Positions 1-6,194 are shown, counted from the stretch's first letter. The stretch is 6,306 nt of DNA from Patescibacteria group bacterium (GCA_018830365.1 JAHJSK010000106.1:1-6306); one strand, 5' to 3'. Made by a program: numbers and translations. The notes: a model not told the origin generated them from the letters alone.

Positions 1-223
1 ACTCTTTATGTGCGGTCCCTTACACAAATCAATAAAATAGCTTGTTTGATAAATAGTAGTTTTTTTCTCAAACAATTTCTCAATTAATTCTAATTTATAT
101 GGTTGGTCTTTAAATAAATTCTTTGCTTCTTTAATTGAAATTTCTTTTTTCTCAAATTTCAAATCCTTTTTAATAATTTCCAGCATTTTTTTTTCAATCC
201 TTAGCAGGTCTTCTGGACCAATT

Positions 224-314
224 GCGGACTCACGCAGACTTGACGCGGACTCACGCGGACTTTTTGTCTGCTTTGTCCGCGTAGTTCCGCGTATTTTTCC
301 GCGTAGTTCCGCGT
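224..314. repeat. GC-rich imperfect inverted repeat of 10-bp units, inserted in frame in thrS
   Basis: The left arm (224-260) holds four units close to ACGCGGACTC. The right arm (275-314) holds four units close to TCCGCGTAGT, its near reverse complement. The loop is 261-274. The element stands out by GC content from the AT-rich surroundings. In thrS it encodes an Arg/Ser/Thr/Lys-rich segment of about 30 residues between YYDFDF and IGPEDL, where other ThrRS proteins have only a few residues, and it keeps the frame open. It resembles in style, not in sequence, the Rickettsia palindromic elements that insert in frame in genes. Confidence 0.8.
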
Positions 315-387
315 TAAAGTCAAAGTCGTAATAAAATCCTTGTTCAATCGCCGGACCAATGCCAAATTTAGTTCCAGGATATAATTC

Positions 388-390
388 CTA
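388..390 (-). other. In-frame TAG (amber) codon inside thrS
   Basis: The codon lies between ...ILACAV and ELYPGTK..., both clearly ThrRS, in the same frame and with no gap in the homology. It therefore looks like a point substitution rather than a frameshift. No plausible restart codon follows closely; the first in-frame ATG is far downstream, after the insert. None of the five intact genes here uses TAG as its stop. Confidence 0.85.
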
Positions 391-506
391 CACAGCGCAA
401 GCCAAAATATGAGCCAGTGAATGACGAATTATTTCTATTTTAAGATTTTTAGACTTTGTCACCAAAGACTTTTTATGAGATTGACTTTTAATTTTATTCA
501 TATTTG

Positions 507-534
507 TTTAATCTTTAATCTTTAATCTTTAATC
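507..534. repeat. Four perfect tandem copies of a 7-bp unit (TTTAATC / GATTAAA)
   Basis: The array fills most of the 43-bp spacer between the stop of the secreted protein and the thrS start, ending 5 bases before the thrS ATG on the minus strand. The units are identical. It occupies the place where a ribosome binding site would be, and it contains no GGAGG-like sequence. Confidence 0.95.
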
Positions 535-544
535 TTTCAACTAA

Positions 545-1648
545 TTACGGCGCAACTTCCCGCCATTTAGGAAGCGCAAAGTTGCTAGTCGTCGCATACA
601 CAACAACAGGGTTAACAATGGCGCAAGTGCCAGCAAGATCGCTTATTTCCAGCATCACTTCATAAGTCCCTGGCGCGCTATAAGTAGTTGTGGGATTTCC
701 TTTCAAAAAAGAATCAATCCCGCTTGGATAATTAAAATCCCATTTATAATTAGCATTATTATCGCTTTGACAAAGATGCTCGCCTCCATTATAACAAGTA
801 GCGCCAGTTAGCACGCTGTCTTGCATAAATGTAACCTTTGCGTCAACTTTTGGCTTTGAAGGCAGAATAAAAAAAGCAGGATAAGGATAAGCATGAGCTG
901 GGACTGTAAAAGAAGAAGGTGCGGCAATCCAACCGGAATCTTCGTTTTTGTCATTATAAACTCTTACCCACCAACAATAAGTTTTATTAAAAGCAATTTT
1001 ATCCGCTTCCAAAGGATCTTTAACAAAAACTGATTGAGTTTTAATTGCGCCGCTGGAATCATTTAATCCTGTATATTGACGGTTAATTTCGCAATTTGGA
1101 CAAGTATCGCCTCCATCATTCACATCATTAACATTATTTACACGAAAATCAAAGCCTGTTTGCTTATCTCCATCATCGTCAATATATGTCCATTGAAATC
1201 CAACCATGCCTTGACCCGCTATTGAAATACAATAAGCTTGAAAAGCCGTTGAAGTTGCAATCACAGGCAAATAAAATGATGGTTTAGTTGTAAATTCCCA
1301 TACCTCCTGCGCTTCCTCTGTGCTTGTGGCGGTTGTAAATTCCCAAACAGGACCAGTGGTCTCTGCTGATTTTTGCTCCCAAGTTATTGGCTCTGTTGGT
1401 GGTAGTGGTGGCTCCTCCTCTGTGCTTGTGGCAGTCGTAAATTCCCAAACAGGACCAGTGCTCTCTGCTGATTGTGGCTCCCAAGATATTGGCGGTCCTG
1501 GCGGTGGGGGCGGCGTCTCTTCCGTGCTTGTGGCAGTCGTAAATTCCCAAACAGGACCAGTGCTCTCGCCAGCTAAAACAAAAGAATTAACAGTTAGCAA
1601 GCTAATCAATAATAAAAATGAAAAAATTTTTTTTCGCGAAAAAAACAT
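545..1648 (-). CDS. Secreted surface protein with 34-residue tandem repeats, FN3-like region and PKD-like domain
   Basis: The 367-residue protein starts at the ATG at 1648. MFFSRKK followed by a hydrophobic stretch and SFVLAG forms a signal peptide, with cleavage near residues 26-27. An open frame extends to a TTG at 1738, but those 30 codons are repeat-derived and would bury the signal peptide. Residues 31-64 and 65-98 are full copies of a 34-residue unit (GPVWEFTTATSTEE plus a Pro-rich linker and SWEP/TWEQ). A shortened third copy follows at 99-115 and a VWEFTT remnant at 116-121. Residues about 126-249 look FN3-like (FQWTYIDDDGD, YCWWVRVYND, SSFTV). Residues about 255-351 look PKD-like (YKWDFNYPSG, TTTYSAPGTYEVMLEISD). 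There are eight cysteines. The C-terminus is ...ALPKWREVAP, with no sortase motif or membrane anchor. The role is probably extracellular binding or adhesion; no catalytic domain is visible. Confidence 0.8.
   Translation of the reverse strand: MFFSRKKIFSFLLLISLLTVNSFVLAGESTGPVWEFTTATSTEETPPPPPGPPISWEPQSAESTGPVWEFTTATSTEEEPPLPPTEPITWEQKSAETTGPVWEFTTATSTEEAQEVWEFTTKPSFYLPVIATSTAFQAYCISIAGQGMVGFQWTYIDDDGDKQTGFDFRVNNVNDVNDGGDTCPNCEINRQYTGLNDSSGAIKTQSVFVKDPLEADKIAFNKTYCWWVRVYNDKNEDSGWIAAPSSFTVPAHAYPYPAFFILPSKPKVDAKVTFMQDSVLTGATCYNGGEHLCQSDNNANYKWDFNYPSGIDSFLKGNPTTTYSAPGTYEVMLEISDLAGTCAIVNPVVVYATTSNFALPKWREVAP
1292..1567 (-). repeat. 102-bp coding minisatellite within the secreted protein gene
   Basis: The shared block AAATTCCC (plus-strand reading) starts at 1292, 1337, 1439 and 1541. 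The spacings are 102, 102 and 45 bp, all multiples of three, so copy number can change without breaking the frame. The about 50-bp cores at 1541 and 1439 are almost identical in DNA, while the Pro-rich linkers between them differ more. Confidence 0.9.
1628..1645. repeat. Perfect 18-bp palindrome T7-CGCG-A7 immediately after the start codon of the secreted protein
   Basis: The palindrome encodes FFSRK right behind the ATG at 1648 and is flanked by further A and T runs (1621-1634). In RNA it could form a weak hairpin at the initiation site, and the homopolymers are prone to slippage. Confidence 0.7.
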
Positions 1649-1658
1649 AATAAATATC

Positions 1659-1708
1659 TCAAAACGTAAAGCGCAAAACGCAAAACCTATTTTAAAACTT
1701 AAAACTTT
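1659..1708. repeat. Low-complexity AAAAC-type spacer sequence (left arm)
   Basis: Imperfect repeats of AAAAC and AAAACGC lie upstream of the secreted protein gene. A related sequence in opposite orientation (GTTTT-type) lies at 1771-1822, so the two flank the TTGTCAA array as a loose inverted pair. Confidence 0.55.
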
Positions 1709-1724
1709 TAATCCTTGATATTTT

Positions 1725-1759
1725 TTGTCAATTGTCAATTGTCAATTGTCAATTGTCAA
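1725..1759. repeat. Five perfect tandem copies of a 7-bp unit (TTGTCAA / TTGACAA)
   Basis: The array lies between metG and the secreted protein gene. On the minus strand each unit contains TTGACA, the exact sigma70 -35 consensus, in the direction of the downstream gene. I found no convincing -10 box at 16-18 bp; the best is TATCAA, at 12 or 19 bp depending on the copy used. A promoter role is possible but not shown. Confidence 0.9.
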
Positions 1760-1770
1760 ATGTTATATTA

Positions 1771-1822
1771 GTTTTGATATTTACGTTTTGGTTTTGACAT
1801 TTGAGTTTTGCGTTTTGAGTTT
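1771..1822. repeat. Low-complexity GTTTT-type sequence (right arm) overlapping the 3' end of metG
   Basis: The imperfect GTTTTG repeats encode, on the minus strand, the last residues of MetRS (LKTQNSNVKTKT). They mirror the AAAAC-type sequence at 1659-1708. The tail looks like repeat DNA translated by chance at the end of the gene. Confidence 0.55.
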
Positions 1823-3520
1823 ACTCATCTCTTCCTTGATTTTTTTCTCATCAATCTTAGAAAAAAGAGGTGCAATTTTCAATGAAAGTTTAACATTTTT
1901 TAAATGTTTTGGAAACACCCATTGAGACATGGCTTCTTTAAAAACAAATCTTTTTTTATATCCCAAAAATTCATTGAGTTTTTCCATACTTTTAGGAAGA
2001 AAAGGATAAAAAAGTATTCTTAACGCGTCAATGATTGCCAAAGCATTCAAAATAATTTTTTTTGCTTTTAAAGGCTCTTTTTTAATTAATCTCCAAACCT
2101 GATGTTTGTCCAGATATTGATTGCCAAAACTTGCCAATTGAACATTTTTTTCAAGCGCGCTGCGAAACTCCCCTTTTTCCAAACAAACCGCTGTTTCGCG
2201 AAATGTTTTTTGTAGTTGCGATTTTATTTCTGGAGAAAGAATGTCCATTGAAAATTGATATTCTCTCCCAAAATTTTGCGAAGCAAAAATCAAAACCCTG
2301 TGAATAAAATTTCCTATTGTTCCAACAAGAACTTTGTTGTTTGTCTGAATAAAATCCTGCCAAGTAAAATTAAATTCCTTTTTCTCCGGCATATTAAAAG
2401 CAAGATAAAACCGCAAGGACTCTGTGGAATAATTTTTTATTAAATAAGGGGTCTCAATGAACCAGCCGCGACTTTTAGACATTTTTCGTCCTTCTAATAA
2501 AAGAAATTTATTAACAAAAACATTAACAGGAAGATTGATTTTTTCGTCAAAAGCAATAAGTTGCCCCGGCCAATTTATAGTATGAAAAACCAAATTATCT
2601 TGACCAACAAAGTAATATGTTTTTGCTTTTGCGTCGTAAAAAAATTCTTTCCAAAAATTTGGCTTGTTTATTTTTTTTGCGTATTCAATCGCGCCAGACA
2701 AATATCCAATCACAGCCTCAAACCAGACATAAAAAACCTTGTTTTTTATATTTTCAATTCTTTGCGTTTCTGGAATAGCAAAAACAGGCAAACGCGCTCC
2801 ATAATCCATGTCTCTGGTAATCGGCCGAGGATGAAGGCCTTCTTTAATCCATCCCATTGCTTCTTTTTTTATCCATTTCCGTTCCCATTTTTGTGAAATC
2901 AGCCATTTTTTAATTTTCCCTTGTAAAAGAGAAAAGTCCAAAAAATAATTTTCCGTGGTTTTTTTTACAAGTTTGCTTTTGTCCAGTTTTGAAACAGGAT
3001 TAAGCAATTCAACGGCCTCCAGCACTCTCCCGCATTTTTCGCACTGATCGCCACGCGCGCTTTTATCGCCGCAATAAGGACATTCTCCTTCAATATATCT
3101 GTCTTGTAAAAATTTTTTTGCTTTTTCCGAATAAAGCTGTTCTGTTTTTAATGCCCGAATAAACCCCTTTTTCAACAATTTTAAAAATATTTTCTGAACA
3201 ATTTGCTGATGGTTTTTTGTATGCGTTGAAGTATAAAAAGTATATTCAATGCCAAATTTTTTAAGATATTCTTTGTTTAATTTATGAAATTTTTGAGCGA
3301 TTTCTTCTGGCTTTTTTCCTTGTTCTTCCGCTTTAATAGTAATCGGGGTTCCGTGAAAATCAGAGCCTGAAATCATTAAAACTTTGTTCCCTTTTAATTT
3401 ATGAAAACGAGAAAAAATATCCGCTGGTAAATAAGCGCCAATAAGATTTCCAATGTGAAAAATATCATTCACGTATGGCCAAGCAACTCCAATATAAATT
3501 TTTTTAATTTTTTCTTGCAT
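1781..3520 (-). CDS. metG: Methionyl-tRNA synthetase
   Basis: This class I cytoplasmic enzyme activates methionine with ATP and charges tRNA-Met. The 579 residues contain the full catalytic core. The HIGH-type motif is HIGN (22-25), followed by SGSDFHGTP (51-59). One zinc knuckle has four cysteines at 147, 150, 160 and 163. YVWFEAVIGYLSG (264-276) belongs to the methionine-binding region, and KMSKS is at 346-350. A helical anticodon-binding region follows. The C-terminal EMAPII-like tRNA-binding domain of longer MetRS proteins is absent, as in many minimal forms. The ATG at 3520 places the HIGH motif at the usual distance from the N-terminus. No Shine-Dalgarno sequence precedes it. The last 12 or so residues come from GTTTT-type repeat DNA and are probably not functional. 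The gene lies 72 bases after the cyclase gene and may be cotranscribed with it. Confidence 0.97.
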   Translation of the reverse strand: MQEKIKKIYIGVAWPYVNDIFHIGNLIGAYLPADIFSRFHKLKGNKVLMISGSDFHGTPITIKAEEQGKKPEEIAQKFHKLNKEYLKKFGIEYTFYTSTHTKNHQQIVQKIFLKLLKKGFIRALKTEQLYSEKAKKFLQDRYIEGECPYCGDKSARGDQCEKCGRVLEAVELLNPVSKLDKSKLVKKTTENYFLDFSLLQGKIKKWLISQKWERKWIKKEAMGWIKEGLHPRPITRDMDYGARLPVFAIPETQRIENIKNKVFYVWFEAVIGYLSGAIEYAKKINKPNFWKEFFYDAKAKTYYFVGQDNLVFHTINWPGQLIAFDEKINLPVNVFVNKFLLLEGRKMSKSRGWFIETPYLIKNYSTESLRFYLAFNMPEKKEFNFTWQDFIQTNNKVLVGTIGNFIHRVLIFASQNFGREYQFSMDILSPEIKSQLQKTFRETAVCLEKGEFRSALEKNVQLASFGNQYLDKHQVWRLIKKEPLKAKKIILNALAIIDALRILFYPFLPKSMEKLNEFLGYKKRFVFKEAMSQWVFPKHLKNVKLSLKIAPLFSKIDEKKIKEEMSKLKTQNSNVKTKT

Positions 3521-3592
3521 GTTTCAGTAGTTTATAGTTTATCTCTCTATGTCTCATTAAACAAGGACTTCATAAAATTCATATTTTCACAT

Positions 3593-5374
3593 TCACGATC
3601 GTATTTTTACGCCCTCAATCTTATAAATTTTCACTTGTTCCTGACGGCCGCGAATAGGAACCGAGTCAAGCAGCTCCAAAAAATAATTTCCTTTTAATTT
3701 TTCTTTTACGGTTTCGCTAATAATAATTTTGGTCTGATAGGTTTTAGTCAGACCTTCAATCCGCGAAGCGATATTAACGGAATCGCCAATAGCAGTATAA
3801 TCAAATCTTGTTTCCGAGCCAACATTCCCCACCACTGCCAAACCCGAATAAATGCCAATTCCGATATTTATTTCCGGCTCTGCTTTTTCTTTTTGTTTTT
3901 TGTTAAAATTTTCCAATTGTTCTACCATTCCGATAGCCGCCTGAACCGCGTTGTCCGCCTGATTTTCGTCCGGCACGGGCGCGCCCCAAAAAGCCATGAT
4001 CGCATCGCCAATATATTTGTCCAGAATTCCTTTATGCTTTAAAATTTCTCCTGACATTGCGTTAAAATATTGATTAAGCATTCCCACTAATTTTTGCGGA
4101 GAAAGTTTTTCTGAAACACTGGTAAATCCCCTGATGTCAGAAAAAAGAATAGTGATAAATTTTTCCTCGCCCCCAAGAGAAATATTTTTGGGGTCTCTTA
4201 AAATCTCTTCCAAAACTTCTTTTGAAACATAATGAGAAAAAGCTTTTTTCATCTCGTGTTTTTCTTTTTCGCCGACAAAATAACGGCGACAAAACAAACT
4301 AATTGTTGAAAAAATCCAAGCCGCATTGATGTGAATTAAATTTGGGACAGTCCCCTCTTCCACGATGAAAAGCATTAAAACAAACCAAACCCCGCCTAAA
4401 AAAACATTAGTTAAAATGGATTTAAAAGAACTTTTAAAAATTATAAAAATCAAGTAGGGCAAAAAAGCCGCGAAAAAAATCCACAAACAAGCGTACCCAA
4501 AAGAAAGGGGCTTAAACTGATAACCTGAGACAAGCATATTAACAATGTTCGCCTGAATTTCCACTCCCTGCATTTGAGTTCCTTTGGAAAAAGGAGTGGG
4601 TTTTTCGTCGTGAAGGTCAACAGCTGTGGAGCCAATTAAAAGAATTTTATTTTTTAATCGCGCGTCAGGAATTTCTCCGGAAATCAATCTGTAAAATGGA
4701 ACGCGAGAAATGGTTCCGGGTTTGGCTGAAAAAACAATGCGAGGAATTTGTTCAAGGGTCTTTTCATTAGGAATTTCTAAGCCCGCTTTTTTTGCCAATA
4801 AAAAAGCAAAAGCAGGAATTTTTTTCTGTTCTTGTGAAAAGTTTGCTGGACTTTTTTGCTCGACAAAAAGAGGAAACCTGCGGACCACGCCATCAGAATC
4901 CAAAATAAGATTTACATGACCAATACTCGCTTGTTTTTCAAAACTTTTTAATTGACCGGAAAAAGAATTAGCAAAAGCCCTGTCTTTTTCAATAAAAAGA
5001 GAATTTGTCTTAATTGGCAAAACAATAGGATAAGAAAGTTTTGTTAATGTGTCCGCTAAAATTTGGTCGTCTTGTTTGCCAAACCGGGATTCTTCCGGAA
5101 AAACAACATCAATGCCAACTGCTTTGGGTTTATATTCTTCTAATTTTAATAACGCGTCAGCAAAAATCTCTCTTTTCCATGGCCACTGGCCTATTTGTTT
5201 AATGCTTTCATCATCTATGGCAATAATGACAATGTCTGAATGAAAAGGCCGTTCAATAAAAAGTAAGTCCTCAAAAAAATTTTCCAAACCGCTAAAAAAG
5301 CCAATTCTAAAAGAAAGAAAAATCAAAAATCCAACGCACAAAACAATAAGTAAATTAACAATTTTTTCTTTCAT
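3593..5374 (-). CDS. CHASE2-domain class III adenylate cyclase (membrane sensor)
   Basis: The 593-residue membrane protein is predicted to make cAMP from ATP in response to an outside signal. TM1 is at about 6-27. A CHASE2-like extracytoplasmic sensor spans about 28-285 (IVIIAIDDESIKQIGQWPW, GIDVVFPE, LLIGSTA, GVEIQANIV). Three closely spaced membrane segments follow at about 292-363. The cyclase domain is at about 400-590. Metal-binding aspartates are D413 (FSDIRGFT) and D457 (KYIGDAIMAFW). K453 is the usual adenine-contact lysine. N534 and R538 (NIASR) are the transition-state residues. T527 (DYTAIGD) stands where mammalian cyclases have Asp, the class IIIb pattern, which favours ATP over GTP. 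All catalytic residues are present, so it should be active. Its start overlaps the preceding gene by 20 bases, suggesting translational coupling. No cAMP receptor is visible in the window. Confidence 0.93.
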   Translation of the reverse strand: MKEKIVNLLIVLCVGFLIFLSFRIGFFSGLENFFEDLLFIERPFHSDIVIIAIDDESIKQIGQWPWKREIFADALLKLEEYKPKAVGIDVVFPEESRFGKQDDQILADTLTKLSYPIVLPIKTNSLFIEKDRAFANSFSGQLKSFEKQASIGHVNLILDSDGVVRRFPLFVEQKSPANFSQEQKKIPAFAFLLAKKAGLEIPNEKTLEQIPRIVFSAKPGTISRVPFYRLISGEIPDARLKNKILLIGSTAVDLHDEKPTPFSKGTQMQGVEIQANIVNMLVSGYQFKPLSFGYACLWIFFAAFLPYLIFIIFKSSFKSILTNVFLGGVWFVLMLFIVEEGTVPNLIHINAAWIFSTISLFCRRYFVGEKEKHEMKKAFSHYVSKEVLEEILRDPKNISLGGEEKFITILFSDIRGFTSVSEKLSPQKLVGMLNQYFNAMSGEILKHKGILDKYIGDAIMAFWGAPVPDENQADNAVQAAIGMVEQLENFNKKQKEKAEPEINIGIGIYSGLAVVGNVGSETRFDYTAIGDSVNIASRIEGLTKTYQTKIIISETVKEKLKGNYFLELLDSVPIRGRQEQVKIYKIEGVKIRS

Positions 5375-5708
5375 AATCTAAAAGACCAGATCTATGGGCA
5401 AAGGCAAAATAAAAAAAATATTGCTCCAGGTCTTTGAGTGAGGTCTTATATTCGTTTTTTCCAAAAACAGCATCTAAAAATAATTCACGGGCTCTGACAA
5501 TTTCTCTCAAACGACCCTTCCAACGAGAATCTTTAAGAGTAAGTTCAAAAAGTTCTAATGCCCGCTTAACAGCTCCTTGAAAAAATTTTTCGTCCTTTCC
5601 TTGCCAATGAAGCGCTCTTGAAATTTCACTGCCAATATTCCCCAATTGTTCCATAAGGGAAAGCTCCTGCCATTTGCCAGCTGCAAATTTTTTATGTTGG
5701 AATACCAT
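5355..5708 (-). CDS. Small conserved protein of unknown function
   Basis: The 117-residue protein starts at the ATG at 5708. A TTG three codons upstream is also open, but the ATG is the better choice, 12 bases after the stop of the DUF5674-like gene. The sequence is mostly helical, with no signal peptide and no clear membrane segment. It resembles a family of short bacterial hypothetical proteins that share GKWQELSLMEQLGNIGSE near the N-terminus, a central ALELFELTLKD and a C-terminal NEY...YFFYFAFAHR block. This recognition is from memory, and no function is known to me. The 3' end overlaps the cyclase start by 20 bases, so it is probably translated together with that gene. No catalytic motif is evident. 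Confidence 0.8.
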   Translation of the reverse strand: MVFQHKKFAAGKWQELSLMEQLGNIGSEISRALHWQGKDEKFFQGAVKRALELFELTLKDSRWKGRLREIVRARELFLDAVFGKNEYKTSLKDLEQYFFYFAFAHRSGLLDYERKNC

Positions 5709-5720
5709 AAATAACAATAA

Positions 5721-6068
5721 TTAAAAAACTAACTTTTTAACAATTTTTTTAATTTTTTCTCTTATTTTAGAATTTTCAACATTACGCGAACGATTTCCAT
5801 AAAAGGGCTTGATGTTAATTATAGAGTCAAATCCAATCCAATCGTCTTCCATTTTTTCATGATAAAGATTAATACCCCAGACATATTCTCGTTTTGAGCC
5901 CTCTTTCTCCATAAGCAACACCTCTTCATCAGCATGAAATTCTCCTCCGATCGCCATAATTTCGTTTTTCACATCAACTACTGCTTTTATTAAATCTCCA
6001 AATTGCTTTTTGGCTATTTTTTGAAGTTCTTTTCGCGTAATAGAATTTTTAATAATTTTCATTTCCAT
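5721..6068 (-). CDS. DUF5674-like protein
   Basis: The 115-residue cytoplasmic protein of unknown function starts at the ATG at 6068; a second ATG is two codons later. It matches the pattern I associate with DUF5674: an N-terminal helix ending in QFGDLIKAVVDV, then IMAIGGEFHADEEVLLME, WGINLYHEK, FDSIINIKPFYGNRSRNV and a basic C-terminal helix (IREKIKKIVKKLV). The conserved H45, D47 and E48, together with NRSR, could form a site, but no activity is known. It is the first gene of a likely operon with the small protein and the cyclase. A sigma70-like promoter ends about 10 bases before its start codon, which would give a very short leader. Confidence 0.85.
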   Translation of the reverse strand: MEMKIIKNSITRKELQKIAKKQFGDLIKAVVDVKNEIMAIGGEFHADEEVLLMEKEGSKREYVWGINLYHEKMEDDWIGFDSIINIKPFYGNRSRNVENSKIREKIKKIVKKLVF

Positions 6069-6077
6069 ATTGTTTTA

Positions 6078-6106
6078 ATTTTATCAAATCTTATCTCTAA
6101 TAACAA
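6078..6106 (-). promoter_or_regulatory. Sigma70-like promoter for the DUF5674-cyclase operon
   Basis: On the minus strand TTGTTA (6106-6101) and TAAAAT (6083-6078) are separated by exactly 17 bases and match the consensus at 4 of 6 and 5 of 6 positions. The expected transcription start is near 6071, only a few bases before the ATG at 6068, so the mRNA would be leaderless or nearly so. No Shine-Dalgarno sequence is present, which fits. Confidence 0.5.
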
Positions 6107-6118
6107 CGCCACACGTGC

Positions 6119-6133
6119 TTCCCATCGTGGGAA
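6119..6133. promoter_or_regulatory. Inverted repeat, 6-bp arms, upstream of the promoter
   Basis: TTCCCA-TCG-TGGGAA lies 12 bases upstream of the -35 box, and a CACGTG palindrome lies beside it (6112-6117). No T-run follows on either strand, so it is not a standard intrinsic terminator. An operator or a chance palindrome are the alternatives. The rest of the spacer (6134-6194) shows nothing recognisable. Confidence 0.3.
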
Positions 6134-6194
6134 TGTTAAAAAGTATTGTTTAAAATAAACTAATGTATTGGTGTTGTGGTAACTGCTCACTATC

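Larger units (their letters stand above)
1..501 (-). pseudogene. thrS: Threonyl-tRNA synthetase, N-terminal part, interrupted by an in-frame amber codon; 3' end outside window
   Basis: ThrRS charges tRNA-Thr in the cytoplasm, and its N2 domain hydrolyses mis-made Ser-tRNA-Thr. From the ATG at 501 the frame runs 167 codons to the window edge. The editing-site motifs are visible: HSLAH (H27, H31) and DLCKGPH (C160, H164), the HxxxH and CxxxH pair of bacterial ThrRS. Between them are the family-typical stretches ELYPGTKFGIGPAIEQGFYYDFDF and PEDLLRIEKKM. There is no TGS domain, because the protein starts almost at N2. Two oddities: codon 38 is TAG (388-390), where E. coli ThrRS has Lys as I recall it, one base from AAG; and about 30 extra codons (224-314) made of a GC-rich inverted repeat separate YYDFDF from PEDLL. 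The frame stays open on both sides of the stop. A sequencing error, a strain variant, suppression or a decaying gene are all possible. The family assignment is secure; the functional status is not. Confidence 0.85.

Noticed and set aside
507..534. CRISPR-like array
   Set aside because: The 7-bp units are directly adjacent with no spacers; the same holds for 1725-1759.
1284..1718. Open frames on both strands across the 102-bp repeats
   Set aside because: They stay open only because the repeat unit is a multiple of three; their products are repeat translations with no domain features.
1649..1738. N-terminal extension of the secreted protein to a TTG at 1738
   Set aside because: The start would lie inside the TTGTCAA array, the 30 residues are repeat-derived, and the signal peptide begins properly at the ATG at 1648.
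1781..3520. MetRS as a C-terminally truncated gene
   Set aside because: The catalytic and anticodon-binding regions are complete; lack of the appended tRNA-binding domain is common in short MetRS proteins.
3521..3592. Separate promoter for metG (TTGTTT, 17 bases, TAAACT)
   Set aside because: Both boxes match the consensus poorly in AT-rich DNA where such matches arise by chance, so it was not listed as a feature.
3593..3595. TGA read as glycine (Gracilibacteria-type code)
   Set aside because: The cyclase ends here at the normal length for its domain, and the sequence after the TGA quickly meets more stops without homology.
6119..6133. Intrinsic terminator of the right-end gene
   Set aside because: The stem is only 6 bp and no T-run follows on either strand.
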